Assembly: GCA_019352035.1 (NCBI GenBank) | Contig: JABBNZ010000010.1 | Location: forward strand, 1 to 64,000 | From: Pseudomonadota bacterium | Lineage (GTDB): Bacteria > Pseudomonadota > Gammaproteobacteria > Steroidobacterales > Steroidobacteraceae | Direction of reading: 5' to 3' | Length of the DNA stretch: 64,000 bases | In this document: positions 39,952 to 49,428 of the stretch, in pieces | Layout: each line of letters starts with the position of its first letter | How positions within the stretch are numbered: position 1 is the first letter of the stretch | Translations under genes and position numbers: made by a program | The notes under the pieces: model-generated | What the model was told of the DNA's origin: nothing | The model's input: only the letters and a program-made list of their open reading frames with translations | The model's database searches: none

Positions 39952-40533
39952 CTATTTCGAGCCGCGCGCCTTGTACGAGAACTTCTGGCCTTGCACCGCC
40001 GCCTGGTACATCAGCCCGCCCTTTGCGATCGTGAGTACCGCCACACCATGGCGGTAGGCACCGGTCGCGACCGCATCCTTCCTGCCCCCGCTCGCGCCCG
40101 CCGACGTACCACCAGACGTATTGGCGCTGACGTTCGCACCGGCCGTGATCGCGACGGCTCCAATATCCGCTCCAAACTCGAAGTTCCCGGAGATAAAATC
40201 GTCGAACGCACCCTTATTCTCGAAGAAGATCATTTCGCTGAACGCCTGGCCGCCGGCCTGAAACCCGACACTCAACTGGGTCATCGATACGTCTCCGACG
40301 AGACGGCCCTTCTCGTAGACGCGGCCCTTGCCGTGTGCGGCACCGATGCCGAGTCCGCCCTTGCCGACCGTCGGGAAGACGGCGTAGCCATAGCTAGTCC
40401 GAAAGAACTGGGTACTCTCCGCGGCATTCCTGAAGAGTTTGATCGTTTGCAAGTACGGGTCTGCGGCGAGTGCGTTGCCGGTGAAGAGCAACGCCGCAAC
40501 GAGCGGGAATATTCCTCTGATGACCGTTTTCAT
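39952..40533 (-). CDS. SYLF (Ysc84-type) domain lipid-binding protein
   Basis: The 193-residue precursor has a signal peptide (ending GNALAAD), and the remainder is a SYLF/Ysc84 domain: GYAVFPTVGKGGLGIGAAHG, MTQLSVGFQAGGQAFSEMIFF, then GADIGAVAITAGANVSANT and GLMYQAAVQGQKFSY. The family binds phosphoinositides in eukaryotes. The bacterial proteins are secreted or periplasmic with no agreed role. The ATG at 40533 has GGAG 8 nt upstream. It is a single gene beside a polysaccharide locus. Confidence 0.85.
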   Translation of the reverse strand: MKTVIRGIFPLVAALLFTGNALAADPYLQTIKLFRNAAESTQFFRTSYGYAVFPTVGKGGLGIGAAHGKGRVYEKGRLVGDVSMTQLSVGFQAGGQAFSEMIFFENKGAFDDFISGNFEFGADIGAVAITAGANVSANTSGGTSAGASGGRKDAVATGAYRHGVAVLTIAKGGLMYQAAVQGQKFSYKARGSK

Positions 40534-41774
40534 GTCTTCGCTCCAGGATCGCAACGGTGGCATTGTCCGGTCATGATCAGGCAGCCTCGGGTCAGCTTCA
40601 AACGCCCACCATAAACCGCTTCCAGGCCTTTACCGCATCGGTAAAGACCTGGACTCCTTGGGAGGATCGCCGGTTCCCGGAAGGACTTCCATACGTACTT
40701 TCTGCTGTGTGAAGACCGCCGCTTCACCGGCGAGCGCGCCCGCGCGCTCGTCGTTGACCGCGAGAACGGCGCGGCATACCGGGCAGCCGCCAAGCCCGCG
40801 CGCTGCAGTCCCAAATGGTCCTGACGTCTCGTGCCCGAGCGCGTGAGAGGAATGGGCATATGCGATCGCGCCGCGGCGCAGTTGTCGGGCGCTCGGTACG
40901 CGGTGGACGGTGCCACCCGGAAACAGTTCGCCCAGCCTCCCAACGAGCGGTTCAACTCCTGCACCAACTGCCGGGTCTCTTGCCACGTTGGGGAAGCGGC
41001 CGTCGCCGCGTGACCGGTCTCCACCAAGCGCCGGATGCTCTTCCTGGACGACCTCAACCTCATGCCGCCCACGACGCGACAATGGGATCATAGGCGACGC
41101 TGTGCTCGCCAATGCCGAGCTTGTTGTGGAACCAAGATCCACAGGCACCCCACACCCCGACGGCCCACCCAGTCCGCCGGCGGGTGTCTCCGCCAGCACC
41201 TCCTGCGCGCGGTGGCCGGCCTGGCGAATCGATCCTTCGGAGAAAACCCCGGCACCTCGATCGCGAGGCCGCGGCTACGTAAAGGATGCGGCACAAGCAC
41301 GAGCGCGAACGCTGCATCGTCGAGCGCTTCCCGCGCACCCGAAGTCAGAGCTTCGAGCGTCCCGAGATCGAGCAGCGCGCCCAGGATCCGCCAGATGCAC
41401 CCTCTCGCAGACCGGCCTGCGAAGTGAAGGTGATCCAGGTGCCCGGTCGCAGTCGGCCCCTTCCCGGGCATACATCTTCGCAATTATATTATCTGCGCTG
41501 CGAAGCATGCTGAGCACTATCGCTGAGAAGACCCCGTTGCTCCAGTCCCTTGGGTTGCTTTTGCAGATCCGCCCGATGTATGCCAAGCCCCTCGTTGCCC
41601 AAGAGTCGATCCGCGGCGAATCGCGTTCGAGGCTGTCAGCAACTCGAGCGGACCGCATTGGCGCGCCGCGACACGCTCGCTGCGGAGGCGATGGGTATTA
41701 GCTCTTGATCGTCAAACTGCACGTTCTGCGATTCAACCAGTGGGGGAGACGGTGTGCGTGAGGAGTGACCGCCT
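40534..41774. other. 1.24-kb gene-poor region with mobile-intron scar
   Basis: No intact gene is supported here. The minus strand keeps a group II intron maturase fragment at 40863-41051. Other open frames on both strands are Arg/Ala/Pro-rich with no recognisable domain. I could not identify intron RNA domain V at the expected position. Confidence 0.5.
40863..41051 (-). pseudogene. group II intron reverse transcriptase/maturase C-terminal remnant
   Basis: About 60 residues read SRKSIRRLVETGHAATAASP then TWQETRQLVQELNRSLGGWA and NCFRVAPSTAYRAPDNCAAA. Bacterial group II intron proteins carry SKKSIRRMVEK...TWQETTELVxxLNRTLRGWANYFxVGTVSKAYRALDNYT at this point (maturase domain X). Identity to that pattern is high. 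The polymerase domain upstream and the DNA-binding end downstream are missing, and substitutions such as RALDNYT to RAPDNCA show decay. Confidence 0.72.
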
Positions 41775-42347
41775 ATGAAATGTGCTCCGGCAACGGCCAG
41801 CCTGCTGATGGCGCTTGGAGTCACCACGGCATATGGGAAGGAGTGCAAGGGCATCTCCTTCCCAGACCACGCCCACGTTCAGGGCGCGCTTTTGACGCTC
41901 AACGGGTTAGGTCTGCGCAAAGCGCGCGTGTTCAAGGTCAGCGTTTACGTCGTCGCGCTGTACCTCACCGAGCCCTCGAGCGACCCACACCTGATTCCGC
42001 AATCGGACACCCCGAGCGAGCTCGTGCTCCAATTCATACGCAGGGTGAGCGCGCATCAGCTCAGAAGGAGCTGGGAGGAAGGGTTCGGCAGGAATTTCCC
42101 CGAGCACCCGCCAGCGCTGGAGAAAGGTCTCGCGCAGCTGAACAGCTGGGTGACGGACGTGAGATCCGGGCAACGGATGACCTTCATCCGCATCCCTGGA
42201 ACAGGCATGCAGGTCGACATCAATGGCACGGTGAAAGGCATTATCGCGGGAGACGAATTTTCGAAGGCATTTCTGTCGATCTGGTTCGGTGACTCTCCGC
42301 AGACTCCTGAACTGAAGCGCGGACTGCTGGGTGGTCCTTGCGAGTAG
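41775..42347 (+). CDS. Chalcone isomerase-like periplasmic protein
   Basis: The 190-residue product has a signal-like N-terminus (ending TTAYGKEC) and a chalcone-isomerase-like domain: LNGLGLRKARVFKVSVYVVALYL, TPSELVLQFIRRVS, then GTVKGIIAGDEFSKAFLSIWFGD. Bacterial members of this family lack a proven flavonoid activity and are thought to bind fatty acids or similar ligands. The start ATG has a GAGGAG site at good spacing. It is not clearly in an operon. Confidence 0.82.
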   Translation: MKCAPATASLLMALGVTTAYGKECKGISFPDHAHVQGALLTLNGLGLRKARVFKVSVYVVALYLTEPSSDPHLIPQSDTPSELVLQFIRRVSAHQLRRSWEEGFGRNFPEHPPALEKGLAQLNSWVTDVRSGQRMTFIRIPGTGMQVDINGTVKGIIAGDEFSKAFLSIWFGDSPQTPELKRGLLGGPCE

Positions 42348-42432
42348 CGCCAAGGGAGAGCACCCGGGGATCTGGCACGATGCCCCCGGAACCGGCAGTC
42401 GCCGGCGTACCGCGTAGCGATTTCTTCGGCAC

Positions 42433-44640
42433 CTACTGCTCTGTTGCGGAAGGTGCTTCGCCAAGGCGATCAACCACGGGCGGCGCGGCAGGGACCGTAA
42501 AGTAGAACGTACTCCCACGTCCGGGTGCGCTCTCGACCCAGACATGACCACCGTGAGCCTCGACGACACCCTTGACGATCGGGAGGCCGAGTCCCGCGCC
42601 TCGACGCTCGGCCTTTCGTGCTTGCCAGAACCGGTCGAAGACATGCGGGAGATCCTCCGCGGAAATGCCGAAACCGGTATCGGCTACCCAGAAGAGGACT
42701 TCCTCCTCTCTCGGTCGTGCCCCAATCGTGATTCTTCCACCGGCTCCTGTAAACTTGACCGCGTTGCCCATGAGATTCTCGAATACCTGGAGCAGTCGAT
42801 CTCGGTCAGCCCAGATCTCGGTAAGCTCCGGCGAGACGTCGAGCCGAACCTCGAGGGAAGTTGACGACACGAGCGCCTGTTGTGCCTCCAGAGAATCAAT
42901 GATGACCTGCCCTACCCGCACCCGGACGGGGTGGATGGATAGACGCCCTGCTTCCATGCACGTCACGTCGAGGAGGTCCTGGATGAGGCGATTGATTCGG
43001 CTCGCGGCCCGCTCGATGCGCTCCGGCTCCCCGCCGCGGCGTCGCAGGAGCGTCGCCTGCATGAGGATGGTGTCCAGCGGGTTTCTCAGGTCGTGCGCAA
43101 CGATCCCGAGCACTTGGTCCCGCGCCTGAACCGCCTGCTCAGCCGCGTGGTACAGCCGCGCATTCTCCAGGGCGAGCGATGCGCGCCGACCCACTTCCTC
43201 CAACAGGTGCAAATCGGTGGCGGCGTACCGTCGTCCGGGACGACACGATGCCACTACGAGCGCTCCCACAAGCCGGCCATGGACGGTAAGCGGGACGCCC
43301 ATCATCGAGGTGGGGGCGATTTGCTCCAGCAGCCGCCGATTCTCATCGTTTTGTGCGATCGCCCGAATCGTCTCAGGAGTGACCTCTGCCGTAAGCTGCG
43401 GCTCCTTCGATTCAAGAATCGCCCAACTCAGGTGCGGGCGGCCACGATCGACTGGGAACCGCTTCAACGCCTCCGCAATCGCGGCTTTGTTCGGATCCGA
43501 GGTTCCCACCTCGAGTCGTCGCAGATCGCCTTGCTCGTCCGCGAACTCGATGAGGCAGAAGTCCGCGAATTCACGCAATGCCGCGCGTGCGATATTGGTG
43601 AGTGTCCGCTGGGAATCGAGCGAGGTCGCGAAGATGGCGCCAATCTCCGCGAGGAACGCCTGCTCGTGCTCGATTCTCTTCTGTTCGGTGATGTCCCGAA
43701 GAACCAGCGTGAACAGCCACACCCCTTCGACGTTCAGCTTCGAGACGGACGCCTCGGCGGGGAACTCCTCTCCGTTCTTGCGAAGCCCGAAGATCTCAGG
43801 GCGGTGCTCCCCCATCTTGCGCGCCGTCTCGGCCGCTGCGGCAAAGCTTGAGATGTGCTTGCGGTGACTCTGCCGGAAGCGCTCCGGAACCAGGATGTCG
43901 TGTGGCTTGCCGAGCACCTCCTCGCATGACCAGCCGAAGACTCGCTGCGCTCCCTCATTGTACATGACGATGAGTTGTGCCGCGTCGACGCAGATGATGG
44001 CGTCCGCCGCAATGGAGATGATTCCCGCAAGCCTCGCCTCCGAGGCGCGCAGAGCGCGATCGGACAAATCTCGATCCAGGGCGATAGCCAGCTGATTCAC
44101 GACCGCGTCGATGAAGAAAAGGTCCTGCTCCTCCAACTCCTTGACGCTCTCGATCTGCAAGGCGCCGAAGACAGAGCGGTGAGCCACGGCGAATGGAAGC
44201 ATCACGAAGTTCTGCTTTGCCTCGGCCTGCGCCTCCGGTGCCACTGAGAGCGGCGAGACCTCGAGGGTCCTCGCCTCCTCGCGGTTGAATTCGACGCGGG
44301 AGTGGATGAGATAGCCATACACTTCCCGCGCGTGCGCCTGGGCCATCCGCAATCGCCGTGAGCTCTCCCCCGCAGCTTGCCAGGTGATCGTCCGCCGCGC
44401 GCCCCCTGTCTCCAATATGAACGTCGCGCTGTGCAGGGGCAGTGTTTCCGCGATGACGGACACCACCATGGGAACGGTTCGCTCCAAAGTCTGGAAATGC
44501 GCGAGCAGTTTGCTGACGTCGTAGAGGTGCTGGAGGCGCCGCTGCGAGCGCTCCAGTTCAGCGAGGCGACCATCGAGCCGGGCGAGCTCATCGCGCGCCT
44601 CTGGACCGCCGCGAGTCGTGTCGGGGGCTCGCCCGCTCAT
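42433..44640 (-). CDS. GAF-PAS-GAF sensor histidine kinase
   Basis: The 735-residue soluble kinase has a short coiled coil (RLAELERSQRRLQHLYDVS), a first GAF domain (about 45-195), PAS (about 205-325; YNEGAQRVFGWSCEEVLGKP), a second GAF (about 330-490), HisKA with GIVAHDLRNPLDTIL, and HATPase (ENLMGNAVKFT, VADTGFGIS, GAGLGLPIVKG). It has no receiver domain or membrane segment. It starts 9 bp after the triple-KaiC gene in the same direction, so the two are probably cotranscribed. Its first GAF closely matches that of the GGDEF protein at 49429. No response regulator is adjacent. Confidence 0.92.
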   Translation of the reverse strand: MSGRAPDTTRGGPEARDELARLDGRLAELERSQRRLQHLYDVSKLLAHFQTLERTVPMVVSVIAETLPLHSATFILETGGARRTITWQAAGESSRRLRMAQAHAREVYGYLIHSRVEFNREEARTLEVSPLSVAPEAQAEAKQNFVMLPFAVAHRSVFGALQIESVKELEEQDLFFIDAVVNQLAIALDRDLSDRALRASEARLAGIISIAADAIICVDAAQLIVMYNEGAQRVFGWSCEEVLGKPHDILVPERFRQSHRKHISSFAAAAETARKMGEHRPEIFGLRKNGEEFPAEASVSKLNVEGVWLFTLVLRDITEQKRIEHEQAFLAEIGAIFATSLDSQRTLTNIARAALREFADFCLIEFADEQGDLRRLEVGTSDPNKAAIAEALKRFPVDRGRPHLSWAILESKEPQLTAEVTPETIRAIAQNDENRRLLEQIAPTSMMGVPLTVHGRLVGALVVASCRPGRRYAATDLHLLEEVGRRASLALENARLYHAAEQAVQARDQVLGIVAHDLRNPLDTILMQATLLRRRGGEPERIERAASRINRLIQDLLDVTCMEAGRLSIHPVRVRVGQVIIDSLEAQQALVSSTSLEVRLDVSPELTEIWADRDRLLQVFENLMGNAVKFTGAGGRITIGARPREEEVLFWVADTGFGISAEDLPHVFDRFWQARKAERRGAGLGLPIVKGVVEAHGGHVWVESAPGRGSTFYFTVPAAPPVVDRLGEAPSATEQ

Positions 44641-44649
44641 CGCACAGTC

Positions 44650-46824
44650 CTATCTCTTCGCGCGTTTGTGCGCCGAACGGCTCTTTCCGGCGGGCGCGCT
44701 GCCGGCGCTCACGCGCTCTCCGATTCGAATTCCCCCCTGGGTGATGGAGAAGTAGTGCGTTCCCCAGTCGTGCGAGCTGCCGCGAGTCTTCACCACGGAG
44801 ACCGTCGGCTGAAGGTCTCCGGGCGCTCTCGCGTAGCGAAGCACGAGAATATTGTCGGCCATCGCCGAGTAGCCGCGTCCGGTCACGATGTCGGTCGAGT
44901 ACATCGAGTCCGATTCGAGGGTGAGAATACTCGTCACGCCACAACCCTTGAGCCGCGCGACCATTGCGCCGAGCAGATGCCGCAGCTCTTCAGGAACTGC
45001 ACCGCCCCGCGCCATGTGGTTCACGCCGTCGAGGACCAATCGGCGGGTCCTTTGCGTGCGAATGGTGTCGTCCAGCCGTGAGAGAAACTGACTGGGGCGA
45101 ACGTTCTCGCCAGACAGATACAGGATCTCGACGAGCCCCTTGTCGGTCGCCTGCTTCAGCGACAAACCGAGGCCCTCTGCGGTGTTGAGAATCTGGGTCG
45201 ACCCCTCCTCCAGCGTCACGTAGAGTCCCGGCTCCTTGCGCCTGGCGCCCTCGAGAATGAACTGGAGCCCGAGCGTGCTCTTGCCGATCCCCGCGCTCCC
45301 GGAGACGAGCGTGACGCTCCGCTCGAGCAGGCCGCCACCGCAGAGTTCATCGAGACCCGGAACACCCGAGGGGTGGCGCCGCGCCGACTCCGGCGGCGGC
45401 GGTGGCCCGCGCGATTCGGCGTCCATGTCGTAACGAGGAAAGATGCTGATTCCTCCGGAGCCGACGAGCATGCTGTGCCGGCCCTTGAGGTGGGCCGTAT
45501 TCCTGAGCTTGTAGACCTCGATGTACCGCTGGCGCTCGAAGCCCTCCTCGGTCGAAGTGAGCAGCACGACGCCATCGACGACCGTCTCCTCGACGCCGAA
45601 TCGACTGAGCTGGTTGGCCCCATAAGGAATATCGGTTGCAAAGAAGCCCACGGCCTGTGAGTTCTGGACGATGCTCGCGAGTTGGAAGACCTTCTCCCGA
45701 TCGATCTGCGGGTCCTGGACCTTGTGCAGAAACACGGAGATCGAGTCGATGGCGACACGCCGGGCCTGCATTGCCTGGACCCGCTCCTGCATCATGAGGA
45801 GGTGCTGCTCCACCATGATATTGGGCTGCGCGATGAAGACGATCTCAATCATGCCGCGCTCGATCTCGTGCTCGAGGTCCCAGCCGAGGCCGCGAGCGCT
45901 CGCCAGCAACCTCTCCTTCGTCTCCTCGAAGGAGAAGATGATGCCCTTCTCGCCCGCCTGGGCCCCGCGGTAGAGGAATTCGAGCAGCAGTACCGTCTTA
46001 CCCGTCCCCGCCACTCCGGCGATGAGCAGACTCGAACCGCGCGGAATTCCCTCGCCCAGCAGCTCGTCGAACTTCGAGATGCCGGTCTTGCATCGCGCCG
46101 CGCCGGGTCCCCGGTCCTCGCGCTGGACAGTGACTCGTGGAGCAAACACCTCGATGCCCTTCGAGGTGATGACGAAGGAGTGCTCGTCACGGTTGTGCTC
46201 GGTGCCACGGAGCTTCACGAGCTGGATGAACCGCTGCTGCTCGCCGGACTGTTCGCGCTGAGTGACCAGGAACAGGCCGTCAATCACCGAGAAGAGCGGG
46301 TTGGTGCTGATGTCCAGGGGTCCGTATTCGCCAAGGAGAAAGCTGGTGACTTCCCAGGCCATGAGGTTCACCGCGAGCTCGTAGCCGAACTTGCGCAACT
46401 CCTCCTTGGAGTGCGCCAGATCGTCCAAGGCCCGGAAGCTGTCCACCACGACGATGGCCGGCTTGATCTTCCTGACCTGATCCATGATGAGCTTGGAGGC
46501 TTGCTCGAGGCCCTTCGTTCGCAGGATCACCCCGAGATCGACGAACCGAACTCCGCCGGCATCGAGTTTCCTGGGGTCAAAGAAGCTGAACTGGGTCAGG
46601 TGCCGCAGGGTCTTCGCGGTCGGCTCCGACAGCGTGTTGAAGTAGAGCACCTGCCGTCTGGCAGAGGCAATGTGGAAGCATATCTGCTGGGTGAGGATCG
46701 TCTTGCCCGCGCCCGGCGGGCCGGCAAGAACGACGACCGAGCCCCTGGGAAGACCACCGTGCAAGAGCGCATCGAGGTTCCGCACGCCCGTCTCGATGCG
46801 CGCGACGTCGTTCTTCTTCGTCAT
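44650..46824 (-). CDS. KaiC-like protein with three RecA-type ATPase domains
   Basis: The 724-residue protein has three KaiC-type ATPase domains in a row, against two in clock KaiC. The Walker A motifs are GPPGAGKT (about residue 35), GVAGTGKT (about 268) and GSAGIGKS (about 508). Walker B segments are AIVVVDSFRAL, RVAIDSISVFL and RLVLDGVNHMA. Domains 2 and 3 keep the paired catalytic glutamates (FSFEETKER, VTLEEGSTQ); domain 1 has SE instead (FNTLSEPTAK). It overlaps the upstream unknown gene by ATGA and precedes a histidine kinase by 9 bp. kaiA and kaiB are absent, so it is more likely a signalling ATPase than a clock. Confidence 0.9.
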   Translation of the reverse strand: MTKKNDVARIETGVRNLDALLHGGLPRGSVVVLAGPPGAGKTILTQQICFHIASARRQVLYFNTLSEPTAKTLRHLTQFSFFDPRKLDAGGVRFVDLGVILRTKGLEQASKLIMDQVRKIKPAIVVVDSFRALDDLAHSKEELRKFGYELAVNLMAWEVTSFLLGEYGPLDISTNPLFSVIDGLFLVTQREQSGEQQRFIQLVKLRGTEHNRDEHSFVITSKGIEVFAPRVTVQREDRGPGAARCKTGISKFDELLGEGIPRGSSLLIAGVAGTGKTVLLLEFLYRGAQAGEKGIIFSFEETKERLLASARGLGWDLEHEIERGMIEIVFIAQPNIMVEQHLLMMQERVQAMQARRVAIDSISVFLHKVQDPQIDREKVFQLASIVQNSQAVGFFATDIPYGANQLSRFGVEETVVDGVVLLTSTEEGFERQRYIEVYKLRNTAHLKGRHSMLVGSGGISIFPRYDMDAESRGPPPPPESARRHPSGVPGLDELCGGGLLERSVTLVSGSAGIGKSTLGLQFILEGARRKEPGLYVTLEEGSTQILNTAEGLGLSLKQATDKGLVEILYLSGENVRPSQFLSRLDDTIRTQRTRRLVLDGVNHMARGGAVPEELRHLLGAMVARLKGCGVTSILTLESDSMYSTDIVTGRGYSAMADNILVLRYARAPGDLQPTVSVVKTRGSSHDWGTHYFSITQGGIRIGERVSAGSAPAGKSRSAHKRAKR

Positions 46825-47300
46825 GACTTCGCCCCCGCGCCAGCCTCGCCCTTGGAAGCCTGCGGACCGGCTTGCGGGCCATCGTCTTCAGGCCCTGCCT
46901 CCGGTGGCGCGATCTTCAGGAGTTCCGCGTGCAGCGCCGGGCTGAGGATCTCGGCGGTCAGGGTGCCGAGGACAGTGAGAAACTCGACCAGGACGAACCG
47001 AACCGCTTCCGCGAGCTGATCACGATGCAAACTCCCCGCTCGCTGCTGGAGCTCCTGGAAGCGAAGTCCCGCGGGCTCGACCTTGAGTGCGGAGAAAAAC
47101 GGGTACTGCTCAGCCGCGACATACAGCACGCGATCGACGATGGCCATCAGCGTCACGTCCCCAAGGGTTTGATGAGCGCGACCCCACAGGGCTGCGAATC
47201 CCTGATCGAACACCAGGAGCAGCCTATCGGAGGGCGAGCGATTTGCCACTCGTTCCAGCCAGGCGTCCACACATGCGCCGTGCTCGCGCGCGTCAACCAT
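46821..47300 (-). CDS. Uncharacterised protein coupled to KaiC-like gene
   Basis: I do not recognise this 159-residue protein. The first ~125 residues look like one alpha-helical domain (DAWLERVANRSPSDRLLLVF; FVLVEFLTVLGTLTAEILSP), and the C-terminal ~30 are low-complexity (PEDDGPQAGPQASKGEAGAG). It has no signal peptide or membrane segment. The ATG at 47300 is chosen by position; an upstream in-frame start would add 31 unlikely residues. Its stop overlaps the KaiC-like start by four bases, so the proteins are made together and may interact. Confidence 0.7.
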   Translation of the reverse strand: MVDAREHGACVDAWLERVANRSPSDRLLLVFDQGFAALWGRAHQTLGDVTLMAIVDRVLYVAAEQYPFFSALKVEPAGLRFQELQQRAGSLHRDQLAEAVRFVLVEFLTVLGTLTAEILSPALHAELLKIAPPEAGPEDDGPQAGPQASKGEAGAGAKS

Positions 47301-48266
47301 GGTTCTACCACTCTGCTCGATGGCACGTGGCCTTTGGACGATGCTCCCGCTGGCCGTGCGCCGCGGGCGGACCGTAATCACACATTTTAGCACCCGCTTG
47401 ATCGCTTCAGGCTCGACTTAATGACTGTAACCTCCGTCCCACATCCGACTGACGTGTCGACATCATCGCACCGAAGTTCGGTGCCAATAGAATCGGGATT
47501 TCGTCGCGTCAGGAAATTGACGACGACGCCGCCCCTCGGTCCGCGGGCGTGCGCAGAGGTTGAAGTCACTCGCCGTCCACAAGAAAAGCGCAGCAGCTCT
47601 GCAGTCGACCGGAACGACAGTGCACGAACACTGATACACGAAATTCACCGCTTAAGCCAGTAATTCCGTAGCATTGCCGGGTCTGTTCCGCAGCATGACC
47701 CGTCGCTCCAGGGCCGGTGGCCAAATGCCGTCGCCTGGCTACCCTGGATGCTTACCGTTGTGGGCTGGGCAGCTCGCGCTCCCGGGTATGTGGGACCCTA
47801 AGAGCGTATGTGCTCACACTACTCGCACCGCACCCGCATCGATTCGCGGGGCCTTCTGGCATGATCTTGAAGACCCCGCGAAAGTGGCGGCTCCGCGGCT
47901 TGCGCACCTCGATCGAGTTCAAGCATGCCACGGGCGAAACGCCAGCGGCATCCGTAGCTTTGCGTATGCGTTCCGCCGCGAATATGTAATGAGGCTTGTG
48001 GCTATGAAAAGTGCCTGGCATGGAGGCACGGTGTGACTTTGAGGACATTCCGTCCGGCACTACGCCCTGGTCGCTCCATGAAGAGACTATGAATGGCAAA
48101 CTCGATCCGAACTGGATCGGCATCCCGAAGGAAACTCATCGGCTCTCCAACGAAGCCAGGGCGTCGTCCCGCACGCGGCTTGGGCATCGAGAAATGTCAG
48201 CTCAACGCGCGCAGCGGTCCTTTCCGCTTACGACGCTGATCCCATCGCGGAGCTCCTGACATGGCG
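47301..48266. other. 966-bp spacer upstream of the KaiC-like unit
   Basis: Only short, unconvincing open frames are seen on both strands and no repeats or RNA structures stand out. The promoter of the KaiC-like unit is probably in the part near 47300-47420, but I cannot point to boxes. Confidence 0.4.
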
Positions 48267-49340
48267 TTACGGCAGGAATGAATGTGCACAATACGTCGCA
48301 ACCTCTCCTGGCAGCGACGCCAGCCCCCAGAACAGGGCATCGACCCCAATCCGCACGCCGACGTCCGGATGCCAGCCGAAATCGCGATTCCACTGCACGA
48401 CAGGTTCGACATATCCAAATAGCCAGCCGCCATGGAGCGGGCGCTTCATGAATACGCTGGCCTCGAACAAGGAAGTCTTTGACGCCCGGCCGCCGGAAAC
48501 GCTAACGCGAACGGCCACTCCGCACGCGAGGTCACGGCCGGTCGCGAATCGATCGTAACGGCGCTCCTGAATGACCCCCGCCGCGTAGCCGATGATCAGG
48601 CTCTGCGACCACGCCGTCACGGCGGTATTGCGGACCCAGTTGCCGTAACTCGCCGAACGCACGATCCAGCGGCCGCTCCAGTGCTCGAAGGCAATTCCGC
48701 CGCTCGTCCCCACGCCCAGACCGCTCTGCACGTACGTCTTGATGAACGGATACACGCGCAGGGCCCCCGCGTCGAACTCGGGAGCCCATCTCAGCGCCGC
48801 GAAGGCGGACGGCGAAGAATTCGCCTGCACGCCGAATTCGACATCCACGTACGATCCCGGGAGGAATCGTGCGCCAACGCGGAGTGGATTGGGCTCATCG
48901 ACGGGGGTGCCGGGAGATTCCGGCAGGTCAGCGCTGGTCGCGAAAACCCCCAACCGTTGCTCGATGTTCGGCAGACGCAGCGTGGCTTCGAATTCCGGCC
49001 TGGCCAGGACATCCATTCCATTTTTGCGATGGACGAACTCACTCTCGAAACCGATGCGCACGGGCGACAACGGCACCACGATAGGCGCCTGCTCCGGCAC
49101 CGCAAACCGAAGGTCCACGTCCTCGAAAAAATGCTGCAAACGACGGTAGAGCCAGTCATGACCGGCGTCCAGACGTCCCCCAAGAGTGGCGGCCGCCGCC
49201 CTCGACGCCTGCTGCAGCTTCCCGATGGTGCCGACCGACGGACGCACCCGCTCCGGACCCTTATCATGCGCGCTCGCAGTGATCGCCATGGCGAGCAAGG
49301 CAATCAGCACAGTAAGAGCCTTGCGCAACGGTGCGGCCAT
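48267..49340 (-). CDS. Uncharacterised exported protein, possibly outer membrane beta-rich
   Basis: I do not recognise a family. The 357-residue precursor has a clear signal peptide (ending AITASAHDKG). The mature part alternates hydrophobic and polar residues in short strands with many aromatic residues (SLIIGYAAGVIQERRYDRF; GYVEPVVQWNRDFGWHPDVG), like outer-membrane barrels, though the end (CAHSFLP) lacks the usual terminal aromatic. It has no obvious catalytic motif. It is 89 bp downstream of the GGDEF gene in the same direction and could be cotranscribed with it. Confidence 0.65.
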   Translation of the reverse strand: MAAPLRKALTVLIALLAMAITASAHDKGPERVRPSVGTIGKLQQASRAAAATLGGRLDAGHDWLYRRLQHFFEDVDLRFAVPEQAPIVVPLSPVRIGFESEFVHRKNGMDVLARPEFEATLRLPNIEQRLGVFATSADLPESPGTPVDEPNPLRVGARFLPGSYVDVEFGVQANSSPSAFAALRWAPEFDAGALRVYPFIKTYVQSGLGVGTSGGIAFEHWSGRWIVRSASYGNWVRNTAVTAWSQSLIIGYAAGVIQERRYDRFATGRDLACGVAVRVSVSGGRASKTSLFEASVFMKRPLHGGWLFGYVEPVVQWNRDFGWHPDVGVRIGVDALFWGLASLPGEVATYCAHSFLP

Positions 49341-49428
49341 GTGCGGTACCGTACAACGTGGTCACCGCGTAGCACCATTGGCTGAAATACGGACTCTCAC
49401 TCTCGGTTTACCTGCTCGCCTGCATCAA

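Noticed and set aside
41060-41483. several open frames next to the maturase scar
   Set aside because: No recognisable protein in any frame; may be decayed sequence but cannot be assigned.
44650-46824. KaiC-like protein as a circadian clock component
   Set aside because: No kaiA or kaiB in the window, three instead of two domains, and a histidine kinase partner; a clock role is unsupported.
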